Positions 34,991 to 43,578 of a stretch of 44,658 nt of DNA are shown in pieces. A program made the translations under genes and the position numbers. Position 1 is the stretch's first letter. Each line of letters opens with the position of its first letter. The stretch covers positions 1 through 44,658 of the forward strand of contig CANPZX010000005.1 in the NCBI GenBank assembly GCA_947589195.1. The letters run 5' to 3'. The notes beneath the pieces are model-generated. The model saw only the letters and a program-made list of their open reading frames with translations, searched no databases and was not told where the DNA came from. The DNA comes from an uncultured Bacilli bacterium. Its GTDB lineage: Bacteria; Bacillota_I; Bacilli_A; RF39; UBA660.

Positions 34991-36829
34991 TTAATTATTT
35001 ACAAAGTAAACGCGATACCAAACTAAGAAAACATAAATATTATAAATCTTCCGCCCATTATTTTTGATATTATTATAATGATCGGTTAATAACTCATTAA
35101 TATATTTTTGATCAAAAAATTCCCTGACGTAGTCTTTATTAAATTCTTCTTTAATTAATTTATAATACTTTTCTTCTCTAATCCATTTGGAAAATGGCAC
35201 GGGAAAACCTAATTTTCTTCTTTTAGACCATTCCTCTGGAATTCTTCGATTAGCAATATCCCGAAAAATACATTTGGTTTCTTTCTTTTTTACTAAATAC
35301 TTAGTCGGAATACTTTTAGCATAATTAAAAACACAAATATCTAAAAGCGGAACCCGTAGTTCTAAGGAATTAGCCATCGTCATCTTATCAGCTTTTAATA
35401 AAATATCTTGGGGAAGCCAAAAATGCATATCAATATACATTTTTTTCGTTATTTCATCTTGATCTTTAACCACATCATAATAAGGTTTAATGACATCACT
35501 AATCATTTCATCGCTTTTTAATTCATCATTTAAAATTAAATTAGCTTCTTCTTCACTCATATATGTTCCATGCCCAATATAACGTTCATAAAATGGTTTA
35601 CCATATAATTTTAAAGTATTTTGACCGGGAAAATGGGGAAAAGGACTGACAACTTTCGCTACCATTTTACGAATCCCCAACGGGATTTTCCGATAAACTT
35701 TTAAAATACTCGGTTCGGCATATTCATTATATCCAGCAAACATCTCATCACTACCCTCACCTGATAAAACAACTTTTACTTGTTCCCGGGCTAACTTTGA
35801 AAGAAAATATAAAGGCACGGTTGATAAATTAGCATGGGGTTCATCCGTATAATACATAATTTTGGGGATTACATCAAAAAATTCTTCACTCGTAATCTTC
35901 TTTTGATAATTATTGATGCCTAATCTTTTAGACAAATCCGCAGCCAAACCAGTTTCATCGAATCCGGGAATATCAAAACCAACGGAAAAAGTTTTATCGG
36001 GTTTAGCAACACTGACAACATAAGATGAATCAACTCCTCCGGAAAGATAAGACCCAACTTCGACATCACTGGTAATTTGGTGATAATTAACTGAATCTTC
36101 TAAAATAGCGGTAAGTTCTTTACGATAAGTTTCATATGGTTTATTAGTTTTTAGATAATCTACTTTAAAATATTCTTTAATCGTTAATTTACCATTTTTA
36201 TATTTAAAATAATGACCGGGTTTCAATTTAAAAACATTTTTAAAGAAAGTTTCTTCATGAACCGAATATTGAAATATTAAATACATTTTTAAAGCATCTT
36301 TATTAACTTTTTTTTGGAAATCGGGATGTTTAAGCATTGCTTTAATTTCGGAAGCAAACATAAAGTTATCTTTGGTTTTATAGTAATAAAAAGGTTTAAT
36401 CCCAAAATGGTCTCTGGCTCCGATTAATTCATTATTTTTTTTATCATAAATAACAAAAGCAAACATTCCTCTTAACTTGGCAAATAATTTATCTTGATAT
36501 TCTTGATAACCTAAAAGAAGAACTTCGGTATCAGTTTTGGTTCGAAACTTATAACCTTTTTTTATTAATTCAGTTTTTATTTCTTGATAATTATATATTT
36601 CCCCATTAAAGACTATGGCATAAGTCTTTTCTTTATTCCACATGGGTTGAATACCTTTATTAGATAAATCAATAATTGATAATCTTTTATGGCCTAAAGC
36701 TACTTCTTTATCAACATAATAACCTTCTTGATCTGGTCCCCGATGATTTATTTCTTGAGCCATTGCTTCAATTATTTTTTGTTTATCGGTTTTAGTTTTT
36801 TTATCGACAAATCCCACAATTCCACACAT
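34991..36829 (-). CDS. asnB: Asparagine synthetase (glutamine-hydrolysing) family, possible D-Asp amidase of cell wall
   Basis: The protein has 612 residues. An N-terminal glutaminase with Cys2 (MCGIVGFVD, NHRGPDQEG, FNGEIYNYQE) is followed by a synthetase domain with the ATP loop YLSGGVDSSYV at about 260-270. It uses glutamine nitrogen to amidate an aspartyl group. It is the third gene after a racemase and a ligase of the D-aspartate ligase type, with 10-base gaps. It may therefore amidate D-Asp in the peptidoglycan cross-bridge, as AsnH-type enzymes do in lactococci and enterococci, rather than make free asparagine. The family call is certain; the wall role is inference. Confidence 0.85.
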   Translation of the reverse strand: MCGIVGFVDKKTKTDKQKIIEAMAQEINHRGPDQEGYYVDKEVALGHKRLSIIDLSNKGIQPMWNKEKTYAIVFNGEIYNYQEIKTELIKKGYKFRTKTDTEVLLLGYQEYQDKLFAKLRGMFAFVIYDKKNNELIGARDHFGIKPFYYYKTKDNFMFASEIKAMLKHPDFQKKVNKDALKMYLIFQYSVHEETFFKNVFKLKPGHYFKYKNGKLTIKEYFKVDYLKTNKPYETYRKELTAILEDSVNYHQITSDVEVGSYLSGGVDSSYVVSVAKPDKTFSVGFDIPGFDETGLAADLSKRLGINNYQKKITSEEFFDVIPKIMYYTDEPHANLSTVPLYFLSKLAREQVKVVLSGEGSDEMFAGYNEYAEPSILKVYRKIPLGIRKMVAKVVSPFPHFPGQNTLKLYGKPFYERYIGHGTYMSEEEANLILNDELKSDEMISDVIKPYYDVVKDQDEITKKMYIDMHFWLPQDILLKADKMTMANSLELRVPLLDICVFNYAKSIPTKYLVKKKETKCIFRDIANRRIPEEWSKRRKLGFPVPFSKWIREEKYYKLIKEEFNKDYVREFFDQKYINELLTDHYNNIKNNGRKIYNIYVFLVWYRVYFVNN

Positions 36830-36839
36830 ATATATATCC

Positions 36840-38054
36840 CTACTTCCAATAACTATTTTTATATTCTTTATAATAATGAAACCATCTTTTACGAAGCATT
36901 AAAAATCTTTTAAAGTTTTTATCAACTGGAGCATCCATCGGCTTTACGACATTCTTCCACATTTTTAAGGCTTCTTTTTTAAATTCTTTATTATCAATAT
37001 ATTTTTTTATAATGCCCTTGGGAACAAAAGATAGTAAAACTTTTTCCTTTAAAAAGACATAAGCACTTTGCCTATCATATAAGACATCATCAACAATTGT
37101 TTTTACTAAATTTTTACCTAAAGCACTTACATAATAACTACATCTTCCTTGCCGGGCATTAATTTCTAAAACTTTAAAATTATTATCTCTTAGATCATAT
37201 TTCATGTCAATCTCCGCAAATCCACGATAATTAATTTTTTCCATGAACTTTTTAATTTCTTTTACTTGTTTTAAGACATTTCCCTTCGTGGTATTAAAAC
37301 CATTAATTAAAACCGCGGCATTACCTACCATTGACTTAGTTCTTTCTTGTAAACCAATTTGGGCAAAACTTATAAATTCAACTTTGCCTTTCGTATTAAC
37401 ATATACGACAGCATCAAAAAGATTAGAATCATCTCCCGGAATAAATTCTTGAATAATTAATTTATCTTGATAACCACCCAAAATAATATTATTAATTATC
37501 GTTTCTAATTCATTTAAATTCCTTGCTTTATAAATTTTATGTTTATCACTAAATCTTAAATGATTATAACTTACAACATTACTAGGTTTAACAACAACCG
37601 GAAAGCTAAAATCTTTTATTTCTAAAGTAGGCTTTTTTTGACAATCATAATAGATGGTTTTCGGAAATAACAAATTTTCTTTAGCATAAGTTTTATAAAA
37701 TTTTTCTTTATTAGTTAAACTTTTAATAATATTTATACTAGGAACAATAAAACGAAAACTATCATTTAATTTAGTTTGATTTTTAGATATAAATTCGGTA
37801 TAAGTTTCATTTGTACTAATTAATATTATTTTTTTATGAGAATGCCTTTGGTGAAAATCATCTAAGGCTTTTAAAAATTCTTTTTCTTCCCATATTTTTT
37901 CATTATAAATAACTTCTAAAATATTAGAAAATTTGGTAAAGGCAAGTCTTTCTTTACCTAGTAAATAAGCTTTTTTATGATATGCTTCATAAGTACATCT
38001 TGCCATATAATAAGCATTGGCATCAGTTCCTAATATTAAAACTTCAAAGTCCAT
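36840..38054 (-). CDS. ATP-grasp D-aspartate ligase-like enzyme
   Basis: The protein has 404 residues. Segments VLILGTDANAYYMARCTYEA, FPVVVKPSNVVSY, IIQEFIPGDDSN and FKVLEINARQGRCSYYV follow, in order, the pattern I remember for Enterococcus faecium D-aspartate ligase (Aslfm), which adds D-Asp to the lysine of UDP-MurNAc-pentapeptide. The ATP-grasp nucleotide and Mg sites are KPS and EINxRQGR. It lies 11 bases downstream of an amino-acid racemase gene and 10 bases upstream of an asparagine-synthetase gene. The amino acid used is inferred as D-Asp, but another D-amino acid is possible. Confidence 0.72.
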   Translation of the reverse strand: MDFEVLILGTDANAYYMARCTYEAYHKKAYLLGKERLAFTKFSNILEVIYNEKIWEEKEFLKALDDFHQRHSHKKIILISTNETYTEFISKNQTKLNDSFRFIVPSINIIKSLTNKEKFYKTYAKENLLFPKTIYYDCQKKPTLEIKDFSFPVVVKPSNVVSYNHLRFSDKHKIYKARNLNELETIINNIILGGYQDKLIIQEFIPGDDSNLFDAVVYVNTKGKVEFISFAQIGLQERTKSMVGNAAVLINGFNTTKGNVLKQVKEIKKFMEKINYRGFAEIDMKYDLRDNNFKVLEINARQGRCSYYVSALGKNLVKTIVDDVLYDRQSAYVFLKEKVLLSFVPKGIIKKYIDNKEFKKEALKMWKNVVKPMDAPVDKNFKRFLMLRKRWFHYYKEYKNSYWK

Positions 38055-38065
38055 GTAAATCCCCC

Positions 38066-39247
38066 CTAGTATTTTATTTCAATAGTTTCATCTTCATTTT
38101 TATAAACCCGAACCACACGATTTTGAATTTGGTTAAATAAATGATAAGCATTGATATTTAATCGTTTACAAACACTTCTAATACTTATAGTATCACCAAA
38201 TATTTCAATTTTTTCCCCAATTTTATATTTTTTATCACTAAAAACCATTAACATATCCATACTATCGGCAACTATTTCTAATAATTTACCTTTTATTGCT
38301 ACATATTTAAAATCTTTCGTAATCCCATCGGCATAGCCACAAGGAATAGTAAGAATATAACCATCTTCTTTTACTTTATAAGAAGCACTATAACCAACTA
38401 CTTCATCCTTTTTTACTTTACGGATACTTAAGATTTCCGAATACATTTTAAAAGTGGTTTGTAATTTTAAATTATTTTCTAATATAGCCGGGCTAAGATG
38501 ATATTTTTTTATTTTTAGATTTCTTTTAAATTCTTGATAAGCTCCCCGTAGGCCATGGCTTTTGGGTCTACTATTACTAAAACCAAACATGACAATTCCT
38601 AGCCTTACTCCATTAACAAAAGGAAGTTTTTGGTGAGATACAAAAGTAATACTCCGATCAACATGAATTATTTTAATATTATTTAAATCAATATCTTTAA
38701 CTAATTCTTGAAAAGTGTTTATTTGTTTATCATAATAAATATCACTAATGCCACTAGTAGCTAAATGGGTAAAAATACCTTCTACTTCGATTTTTTTTAG
38801 ATTAGTTAAAATTTCATAAGTTTCTTTTACTTCTTTTCTTACTTTAAAACCTAGCCGATTCATTCCACTATCAATTTTCAAATGAACTTTTAATTTACCG
38901 ATTAATTTAATTTTCGCAAGTTCTAAAACATAATCTAAATTTTCAATCATTATCGTAATATTATGATTAATACAATCATCAATATATTCTAAAGAAACTG
39001 GTTCTAAAACTAAAATAGGTATTTCTTCATTATATTTACGAATATCCATCGCTTCTTCTAAAGAAGATACCGCTAAATAATTTATCCCCGCTTTTATTAA
39101 ATTATTTACAACTTTAATTCCATGATGATAACAATTGTTTTTAACAACCCCCATATAATATTGATAATCAGGATATTTAGTTATAATATCTTTAACATTA
39201 CTTTCTAATATTTTTTCATCTATTTCTACATAAGTTTTTCGATACAT
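38066..39247 (-). CDS. PLP-dependent amino-acid racemase (alanine racemase family)
   Basis: The protein is 393 residues from ATG 39247, with AAGGTGA before it. It starts MYRKTYVEID as family members do. The PLP lysine is in GVVKNNCYHHG (Lys36), equal to the VVKANAYGHG motif. The catalytic tyrosine side matches GYSASYKV, and the C-terminal barrel reads TIPCGYADG. Alanine racemase usually serves D-Ala, but here the enzyme heads an operon with a D-Asp ligase-like and an amidating enzyme, so it may make D-Asp or another D-amino acid. The promoter -10 TATAAT is at 39266-39271. Confidence 0.82.
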   Translation of the reverse strand: MYRKTYVEIDEKILESNVKDIITKYPDYQYYMGVVKNNCYHHGIKVVNNLIKAGINYLAVSSLEEAMDIRKYNEEIPILVLEPVSLEYIDDCINHNITIMIENLDYVLELAKIKLIGKLKVHLKIDSGMNRLGFKVRKEVKETYEILTNLKKIEVEGIFTHLATSGISDIYYDKQINTFQELVKDIDLNNIKIIHVDRSITFVSHQKLPFVNGVRLGIVMFGFSNSRPKSHGLRGAYQEFKRNLKIKKYHLSPAILENNLKLQTTFKMYSEILSIRKVKKDEVVGYSASYKVKEDGYILTIPCGYADGITKDFKYVAIKGKLLEIVADSMDMLMVFSDKKYKIGEKIEIFGDTISIRSVCKRLNINAYHLFNQIQNRVVRVYKNEDETIEIKY

Positions 39248-39360
39248 TTTAGTCACCTTAAATTAATTATATCAAAAATTAGATAGCTCCAAAATAAAAA
39301 TGTATCTTTCTAACATTAATTCGACAAAATTTAGCTTTTTTTCTTTTAAAATAAGTTTTT

Positions 39361-40857
39361 ATGAATGATTTAAATAATGAAATTTTTGATAATATCAATG
39401 GCTTTAGTTTAGACAATGAACAACGAGCCGCGATTCTTACTAAAAGTAAGTATTCGATCATTGTGGCCGGGGCTGGTTCCGGGAAAACTTTAACAATGAT
39501 TGGTAAAGTAAAATATTTAACAGAGGTTAAAAAAGTAAACCCTAAACATATTCTTTGCATTTCTTTTACAAATGAAGCTACTTTATCTTTAAAGCAAAAG
39601 TTAAATATTCCAGATATTGATGTTTTAACTTTTCATAAATTAGCCATTAAAATTTTAGGAATGAATAACTACGATTATGATTTAAGTGATGAAGATTTTT
39701 TAAACGAAATAATTACTAGTTTTTTTGCAAATGCTTGTTATAATCATAAATTTTTAAGGAAACAATTTAAAAAGTATGTTAAAAAATTAATTCTTTTTCC
39801 TAAAACTTATCAAAATATTATTAACGATAAAAGTTTTAAAGAAACCAAAAATATTATTAAAACTTTTATTAATTTATATAGTACTAATGATTTAAATAAA
39901 AATGATTTTGCTTTGTTTTTTAAGTCTTCTAAAAATCCTTTACTTTTTTTAATCTATGCTATTATTAATTTATATGAAAAAGAGAAATTAGTAAATAATT
40001 TATTAGATTTTGATGATTTAATTAAAACTGCTTCTAAGTTTATTCAAGAAGATAAAGTTATTCCTTATTACGAAGAAATTATTATTGATGAATTTCAAGA
40101 TACTTCCCTTTTAAGATTAAATTTTATCAAAAAATTAGTTTTAAAAAATAATGCTAATTTAACCGTCGTGGGCGATGATTTTCAATCAATTTATAAATTT
40201 TCTGGTTGTGATTTAGATTTATTTTTAAATTTTCAAGATTATTTTCCTCAGGCAATTACTTATAAAATTCAAAATACTTATCGTAATAGTCAAGAATTAA
40301 TTAATGCCGCGGGTAATTTTGTAATGCAAAATAAAGAACAAATTTTTAAAAAACTTACTTCGCATAAACATTTAGATAAACCTATTAAGTTAATTAAAGA
40401 AACTGATAAAACAACTACTTTATTAAAAACTATTAATTATATTTTAAAAAATTATGGAAAAGAAATCTTAATTTTAGGAAGAAATAATAATGATATTTAC
40501 CATTATTTAAATAAAGACTTTCTTAAATGGCAAGATAATGGTTATTTTACTTATCAAAATTTAAGTTTACGCTATTTAACAGTTCATAAGTCTAAGGGAT
40601 TAGAAAGCGAAAATGTAATTATTATTAATATGGAAGATAGTCCTTTAGGATTTCCTAGTCAAATTAAGGATCATAAGATTATTAAATGCATAAAAAAAGA
40701 AGAAAATTTTTTGTTTGCCGAGGAAAGAAGATTATTTTATGTAGCTCTTACGCGTACTAAAAATTATACTTTTATTCTGGTACCAAAAAATTCTTCTTGT
40801 TTTATTAAAGAAATAAAAAAGGATAAAGAAAATGTGGAATTTATAAAAATTAGTTAG
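39361..40857 (+). CDS. Compact UvrD/PcrA-like superfamily 1 helicase
   Basis: The protein has 498 residues, well below the 700 or so of UvrD/PcrA. It has Q motif LDNEQRAAI, Walker A AGAGSGKT (36-43), motif II IIIDEFQDTS, VVGDDFQSIYKFSG (motif III), TYRNSQELINAAG (motif IV), LTVHKSKGLESENVI (motif V) and RRLFYVALTRTK (motif VI). All helicase motifs are present, so ATPase and 3'-5' translocation are likely; the accessory 1B/2B domains are reduced. No good Shine-Dalgarno sequence precedes the ATG. Its 3' end overlaps the convergent surface-protein gene. Confidence 0.88.
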   Translation: MNDLNNEIFDNINGFSLDNEQRAAILTKSKYSIIVAGAGSGKTLTMIGKVKYLTEVKKVNPKHILCISFTNEATLSLKQKLNIPDIDVLTFHKLAIKILGMNNYDYDLSDEDFLNEIITSFFANACYNHKFLRKQFKKYVKKLILFPKTYQNIINDKSFKETKNIIKTFINLYSTNDLNKNDFALFFKSSKNPLLFLIYAIINLYEKEKLVNNLLDFDDLIKTASKFIQEDKVIPYYEEIIIDEFQDTSLLRLNFIKKLVLKNNANLTVVGDDFQSIYKFSGCDLDLFLNFQDYFPQAITYKIQNTYRNSQELINAAGNFVMQNKEQIFKKLTSHKHLDKPIKLIKETDKTTTLLKTINYILKNYGKEILILGRNNNDIYHYLNKDFLKWQDNGYFTYQNLSLRYLTVHKSKGLESENVIIINMEDSPLGFPSQIKDHKIIKCIKKEENFLFAEERRLFYVALTRTKNYTFILVPKNSSCFIKEIKKDKENVEFIKIS

Positions 40858-40883
40858 TCAATAAGGAAGCGGGGACGCACACC

Positions 40884-40952
40884 AAACGAGCTGGATGCAA
40901 CGTTCGCGCTGGCATGGCCATAGGTGTCGACAAAAGCAAAGCCCGCAGAGTT
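40884..40952 (-). other. Candidate DGR variable region of surface protein 1
   Basis: This segment starts just after KAVA and ends before GVRPRF. It and its flank are about 60% GC against about 30-35% for the rest of the gene. Compared with the paralog at 43609-43677, 16 of 19 differences across the region (including the adjoining Gly codon) are at codon positions 1 or 2, and 11 of 19 have A in one copy. The codons before it are identical for 27 bases. Confidence 0.6.
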
Positions 40953-41976
40953 GGCGACCGCTTTTAACCAGTAGTTAAAACGTTGATTCTCATAACTATT
41001 AATAAATTCAGATTTAAGCTTAAATATCGCATACTGACGATTATCTATTCCTATATCATATCCACTACTTGACCAAACTGTTGAACCATACACATTTACT
41101 TCACTCATCAAATCTACTTGACTATCATACCAAGCCCATCCGGATGAAGCACCACCATTCGTTGTTCCAAACTGATTAGAACGTTTTTCATCATATTGGT
41201 CTGCAAGTAGATTAGTATATGTAATTACATTATCACCAAATACTGGTGTTATATATTCCGTTAGTATACTTGGTAAAGTTTCTTGTTTCATTTTACTTCC
41301 GACATAAGCTGCTATATTACTTCTTTCTGTCTTGTCTTTTGCTGTTAATTTTTTATCATTATAAACACTTCCTGTAGTAGCTGTATCATTCATACCTACA
41401 TATTTTAATGGTTCAGCTGGAATTATCGTCGCATGACACTCTTTTAAATCAGTATATCCGGAATGTAAATAATTATTTAAATCGGCAATTAACCAGATTA
41501 TTTCTTCATTATCTTTGATTGATTTAATATAATCTCCCACATAAATATCATCAAATCTACAACTACTTATTTGTTTATATAAATTTAATTCGTTATCAGT
41601 AGACAATTCTTTATAACTTGTTATATCTTTACCTCGGTAAGTATTTCTTCTTAGACTTACTCCCTCAGATAGATATTCTTTATATTGGTCTTCGGTTATT
41701 CCATTACTTTGAAATTCAATTGTACATTTCGTATCTTTCTTTAAATTATCGATTCTTAAATTCCAGGCATTATAATCCCATTTACCTATTACTTTATTAT
41801 TACATACAACATTAGTTTTATATAAACCATTACCTCTTTCAGGTACTTTATCAGTAGGATTATCATCTAATTTAATAGCCAGTTTTATATCATAACCAAA
41901 ATCTGGGACTACTCCTTTTATGACATTATACTCTTTTTCTTCCTGGTACAAAGCATATGTCCTATAGACTAAAATA

Positions 41977-41986
41977 CCCCCCCCCC
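41977..41986 (-). repeat. G10 homopolymer, candidate phase-variation switch
   Basis: A run of ten Gs on the coding (minus) strand sits directly after the transmembrane helix codons. The same site in the paralog has eleven or more Gs. Slipped-strand change of one base would move the gene between frames. Confidence 0.85.
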
Positions 41987-42088
41987 AGGATGGCTAGAGC
42001 ACCTAGAGTTAGGAGGATATTTCTTACTTTTCTATTTTTCTTAAATCTCTCTAATTTCATTGTTATCCTCTTTTCTATTGTTATCTAT

Positions 42089-42117
42089 AGTATAAAATAA
42101 ATTAAGGCTAATTACAA
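42089..42117 (-). promoter_or_regulatory. Promoter of surface protein 1
   Basis: On the minus strand, -35 TTGTAA (42112-42117) and -10 TATACT (42089-42094) have exact 17-base spacing, about 28 bases before the ATG at 42060. Confidence 0.7.
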
Positions 42118-42153
42118 TATGATAAATTCTTTAGAAAAAATTATTTCTTTAGC

Positions 42154-43440
42154 TTATGGTTTTAAAGCCGTGATTGGAACTACATATATTCCATCATCTA
42201 ATCTTTTATAAGCGTAATCAATCATCCCACTAATTACACACATAAATTTAGGTTTAATGTCGCAACTTTTGGAAAATTTAATTAAATTATTCGCAGCTTC
42301 TTCTATTTTACCCACACCTAATTTAACTTCTATAGCCCCATAAGTGCCATCACGTAATTCAACTATAGCATCCACTTCTTCACCTGTATTATTATCATGG
42401 AAATGATAAATATGACCACCTAAGTATTCAATATATATTCGCAAATCTCTTACTACTAAAGATTCAAACATAAAACCAAATAATTCTAAATCATTAATTA
42501 ATTGTTCTTGTTTCAATCCTAAAACTGAACAAGCTAAAGATGGATCAACAAAATGTCTTTTAGCAGTTTTACCTACTCTTACACTTGAACGTATTTTTTC
42601 TGAAAAAGGTAGTTGATTTTGAAGTAAATGAAGATTACTTAAAACATTTAAATAATCCGCTACCGTATTTCTTGTAATTTGATATCGTACTTCTGTTGTA
42701 TAGTTTTTAATATCATTTACTAACTTTTCATTAGTTACAAGTGTACTCTCATTTCTAGCTAATGATCTTAATAGCATTCTCATTTTAATTTTATCTCTAG
42801 CTACACCATCATAATTAATATCATGGTCTAAAATATCTTGGATGTAGCTTTCCGGTAATCTATAATAATTTTTACTATCATATTTTAAACTAGCTGGCCA
42901 CCCTCCTCTTATAATTAAATCAGCATATTTAGGGATAGATGGTTTATTTTTTAAATTTACAGCTATATCTTTATTTTCAAACAAATCTGAAAGAGAAACT
43001 ATTCCCTCCGAATCACCAGATTCATATAAAGACATTGTATACATATTTAATTTACAAATTCTCCCTGCTCTTGAATGAAAAATTTTATCAGGTCTAACAG
43101 GAACCGATGAACCAGTTAAAATAAATTTACCACTTCGACCATCCTCATCACACTTGGTTCTTACATCGTCCCAAATTTGTTCAATAGATTGCCATTCATC
43201 AATTAATTCAGGATACTCATTAGTATAGATTAGTTCTCTATTTATTAATGCTTTTTGATAATCAGAATTAGGATTATCAGATTTTGTTAATAAAACCGAT
43301 GAATTGGCATGATTTAATGCTGTCCATGTTTTTCCACAATATTTAGGGCCCTCTATACTAATTGCTCCAAACATTTTCAATAATTCATCTATTTTATCAT
43401 CAACTAATCTTTTAGTATAATTTTCTTTTGTTAAAGGCAT
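42154..43440 (-). CDS. DUF4143-type ATPase
   Basis: The protein has 428 residues. An N-terminal P-loop IEGPKYCGKTWTA (Walker A 31-38) and PELIDEWQSI (Walker B region) mark a AAA-type domain, with sensor-like FILTGSS. A winged-helix-like region and the C-terminal DUF4143 domain follow. The DUF4143 end, GEEVDAIVELRDGTYGAIEVKLG, has the D-x-n-E-x-K spacing of a PD-(D/E)XK nuclease-like fold. The biological role of such proteins is generally unknown. It has a strong GAGGAGG ribosome binding site. It sits between the two variable surface-protein genes, and a link to them is possible but unproven. Confidence 0.85.
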   Translation of the reverse strand: MPLTKENYTKRLVDDKIDELLKMFGAISIEGPKYCGKTWTALNHANSSVLLTKSDNPNSDYQKALINRELIYTNEYPELIDEWQSIEQIWDDVRTKCDEDGRSGKFILTGSSVPVRPDKIFHSRAGRICKLNMYTMSLYESGDSEGIVSLSDLFENKDIAVNLKNKPSIPKYADLIIRGGWPASLKYDSKNYYRLPESYIQDILDHDINYDGVARDKIKMRMLLRSLARNESTLVTNEKLVNDIKNYTTEVRYQITRNTVADYLNVLSNLHLLQNQLPFSEKIRSSVRVGKTAKRHFVDPSLACSVLGLKQEQLINDLELFGFMFESLVVRDLRIYIEYLGGHIYHFHDNNTGEEVDAIVELRDGTYGAIEVKLGVGKIEEAANNLIKFSKSCDIKPKFMCVISGMIDYAYKRLDDGIYVVPITALKP

Positions 43441-43468
43441 AAATTATTCCTCCTCTTATATTAAAGAT

Positions 43469-43497
43469 ATCATATTTTATACTAAATTAATCAATAA
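43469..43497 (-). promoter_or_regulatory. Promoter of the DUF4143 ATPase gene
   Basis: On the minus strand, -35 TTATTG (43492-43497) and -10 TATGAT (43469-43474) have 17-base spacing. Three 23-base repeats lie immediately upstream of the -35. Confidence 0.5.
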
Positions 43498-43500
43498 TCA

Positions 43501-43569
43501 TTGTGCATTTAGCACAATATTTGTTGTGCAAATAGCATTAAATTTGCTGTGCATTTAACACAATATTTG
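43501..43569. repeat. Three tandem 23-base repeats
   Basis: Units at 43501-43523, 43524-43546 and 43547-43569 follow the plan YTGTGCATTTARCACAATATTTG, with the middle one most changed. Each contains an internal palindrome TGTGC-N5-GCACA or a decayed form of it. The array sits upstream of the ATPase promoter and just after the stop of surface protein 2. It may be a set of operator sites or iterons. Confidence 0.85.
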
Positions 43570-43578
43570 CGTGTCAAA

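Larger units (their letters stand above)
40854..42060 (-). pseudogene. Phase-variable surface protein 1, out of frame at a G10 tract
   Basis: From ATG 42060 (AGAGGATAACA before it) the frame reads MKLERFKKNRKVRNILLTLG, then ALAIL, then Gly from a run of ten Gs, and stops after 32 residues. With nine or twelve Gs the frame would continue as GGGILVYRTYALYQEEKEYN and onward for about 401 residues. That product has a basic cytoplasmic start, a helix (about 14-31) and a long outer domain with paired cysteines. The last 120 residues resemble the DUF6273/C-type-lectin-like type that ends GVRPRFLI. So the copy seen here is in the OFF phase, although a wrong homopolymer count is also possible. A promoter with 17-base spacing lies upstream. 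Confidence 0.8.

Noticed and set aside
39361-40857. Helicase as part of a phage-defence system with the DUF4143 ATPase
   Set aside because: The two are on opposite strands with separate promoters and a surface-protein gene between them. No nuclease or other defence gene is adjacent, so linkage is not supported.
43501-43569. CRISPR array
   Set aside because: The 23-base units are contiguous with no spacers, and no cas genes are present.
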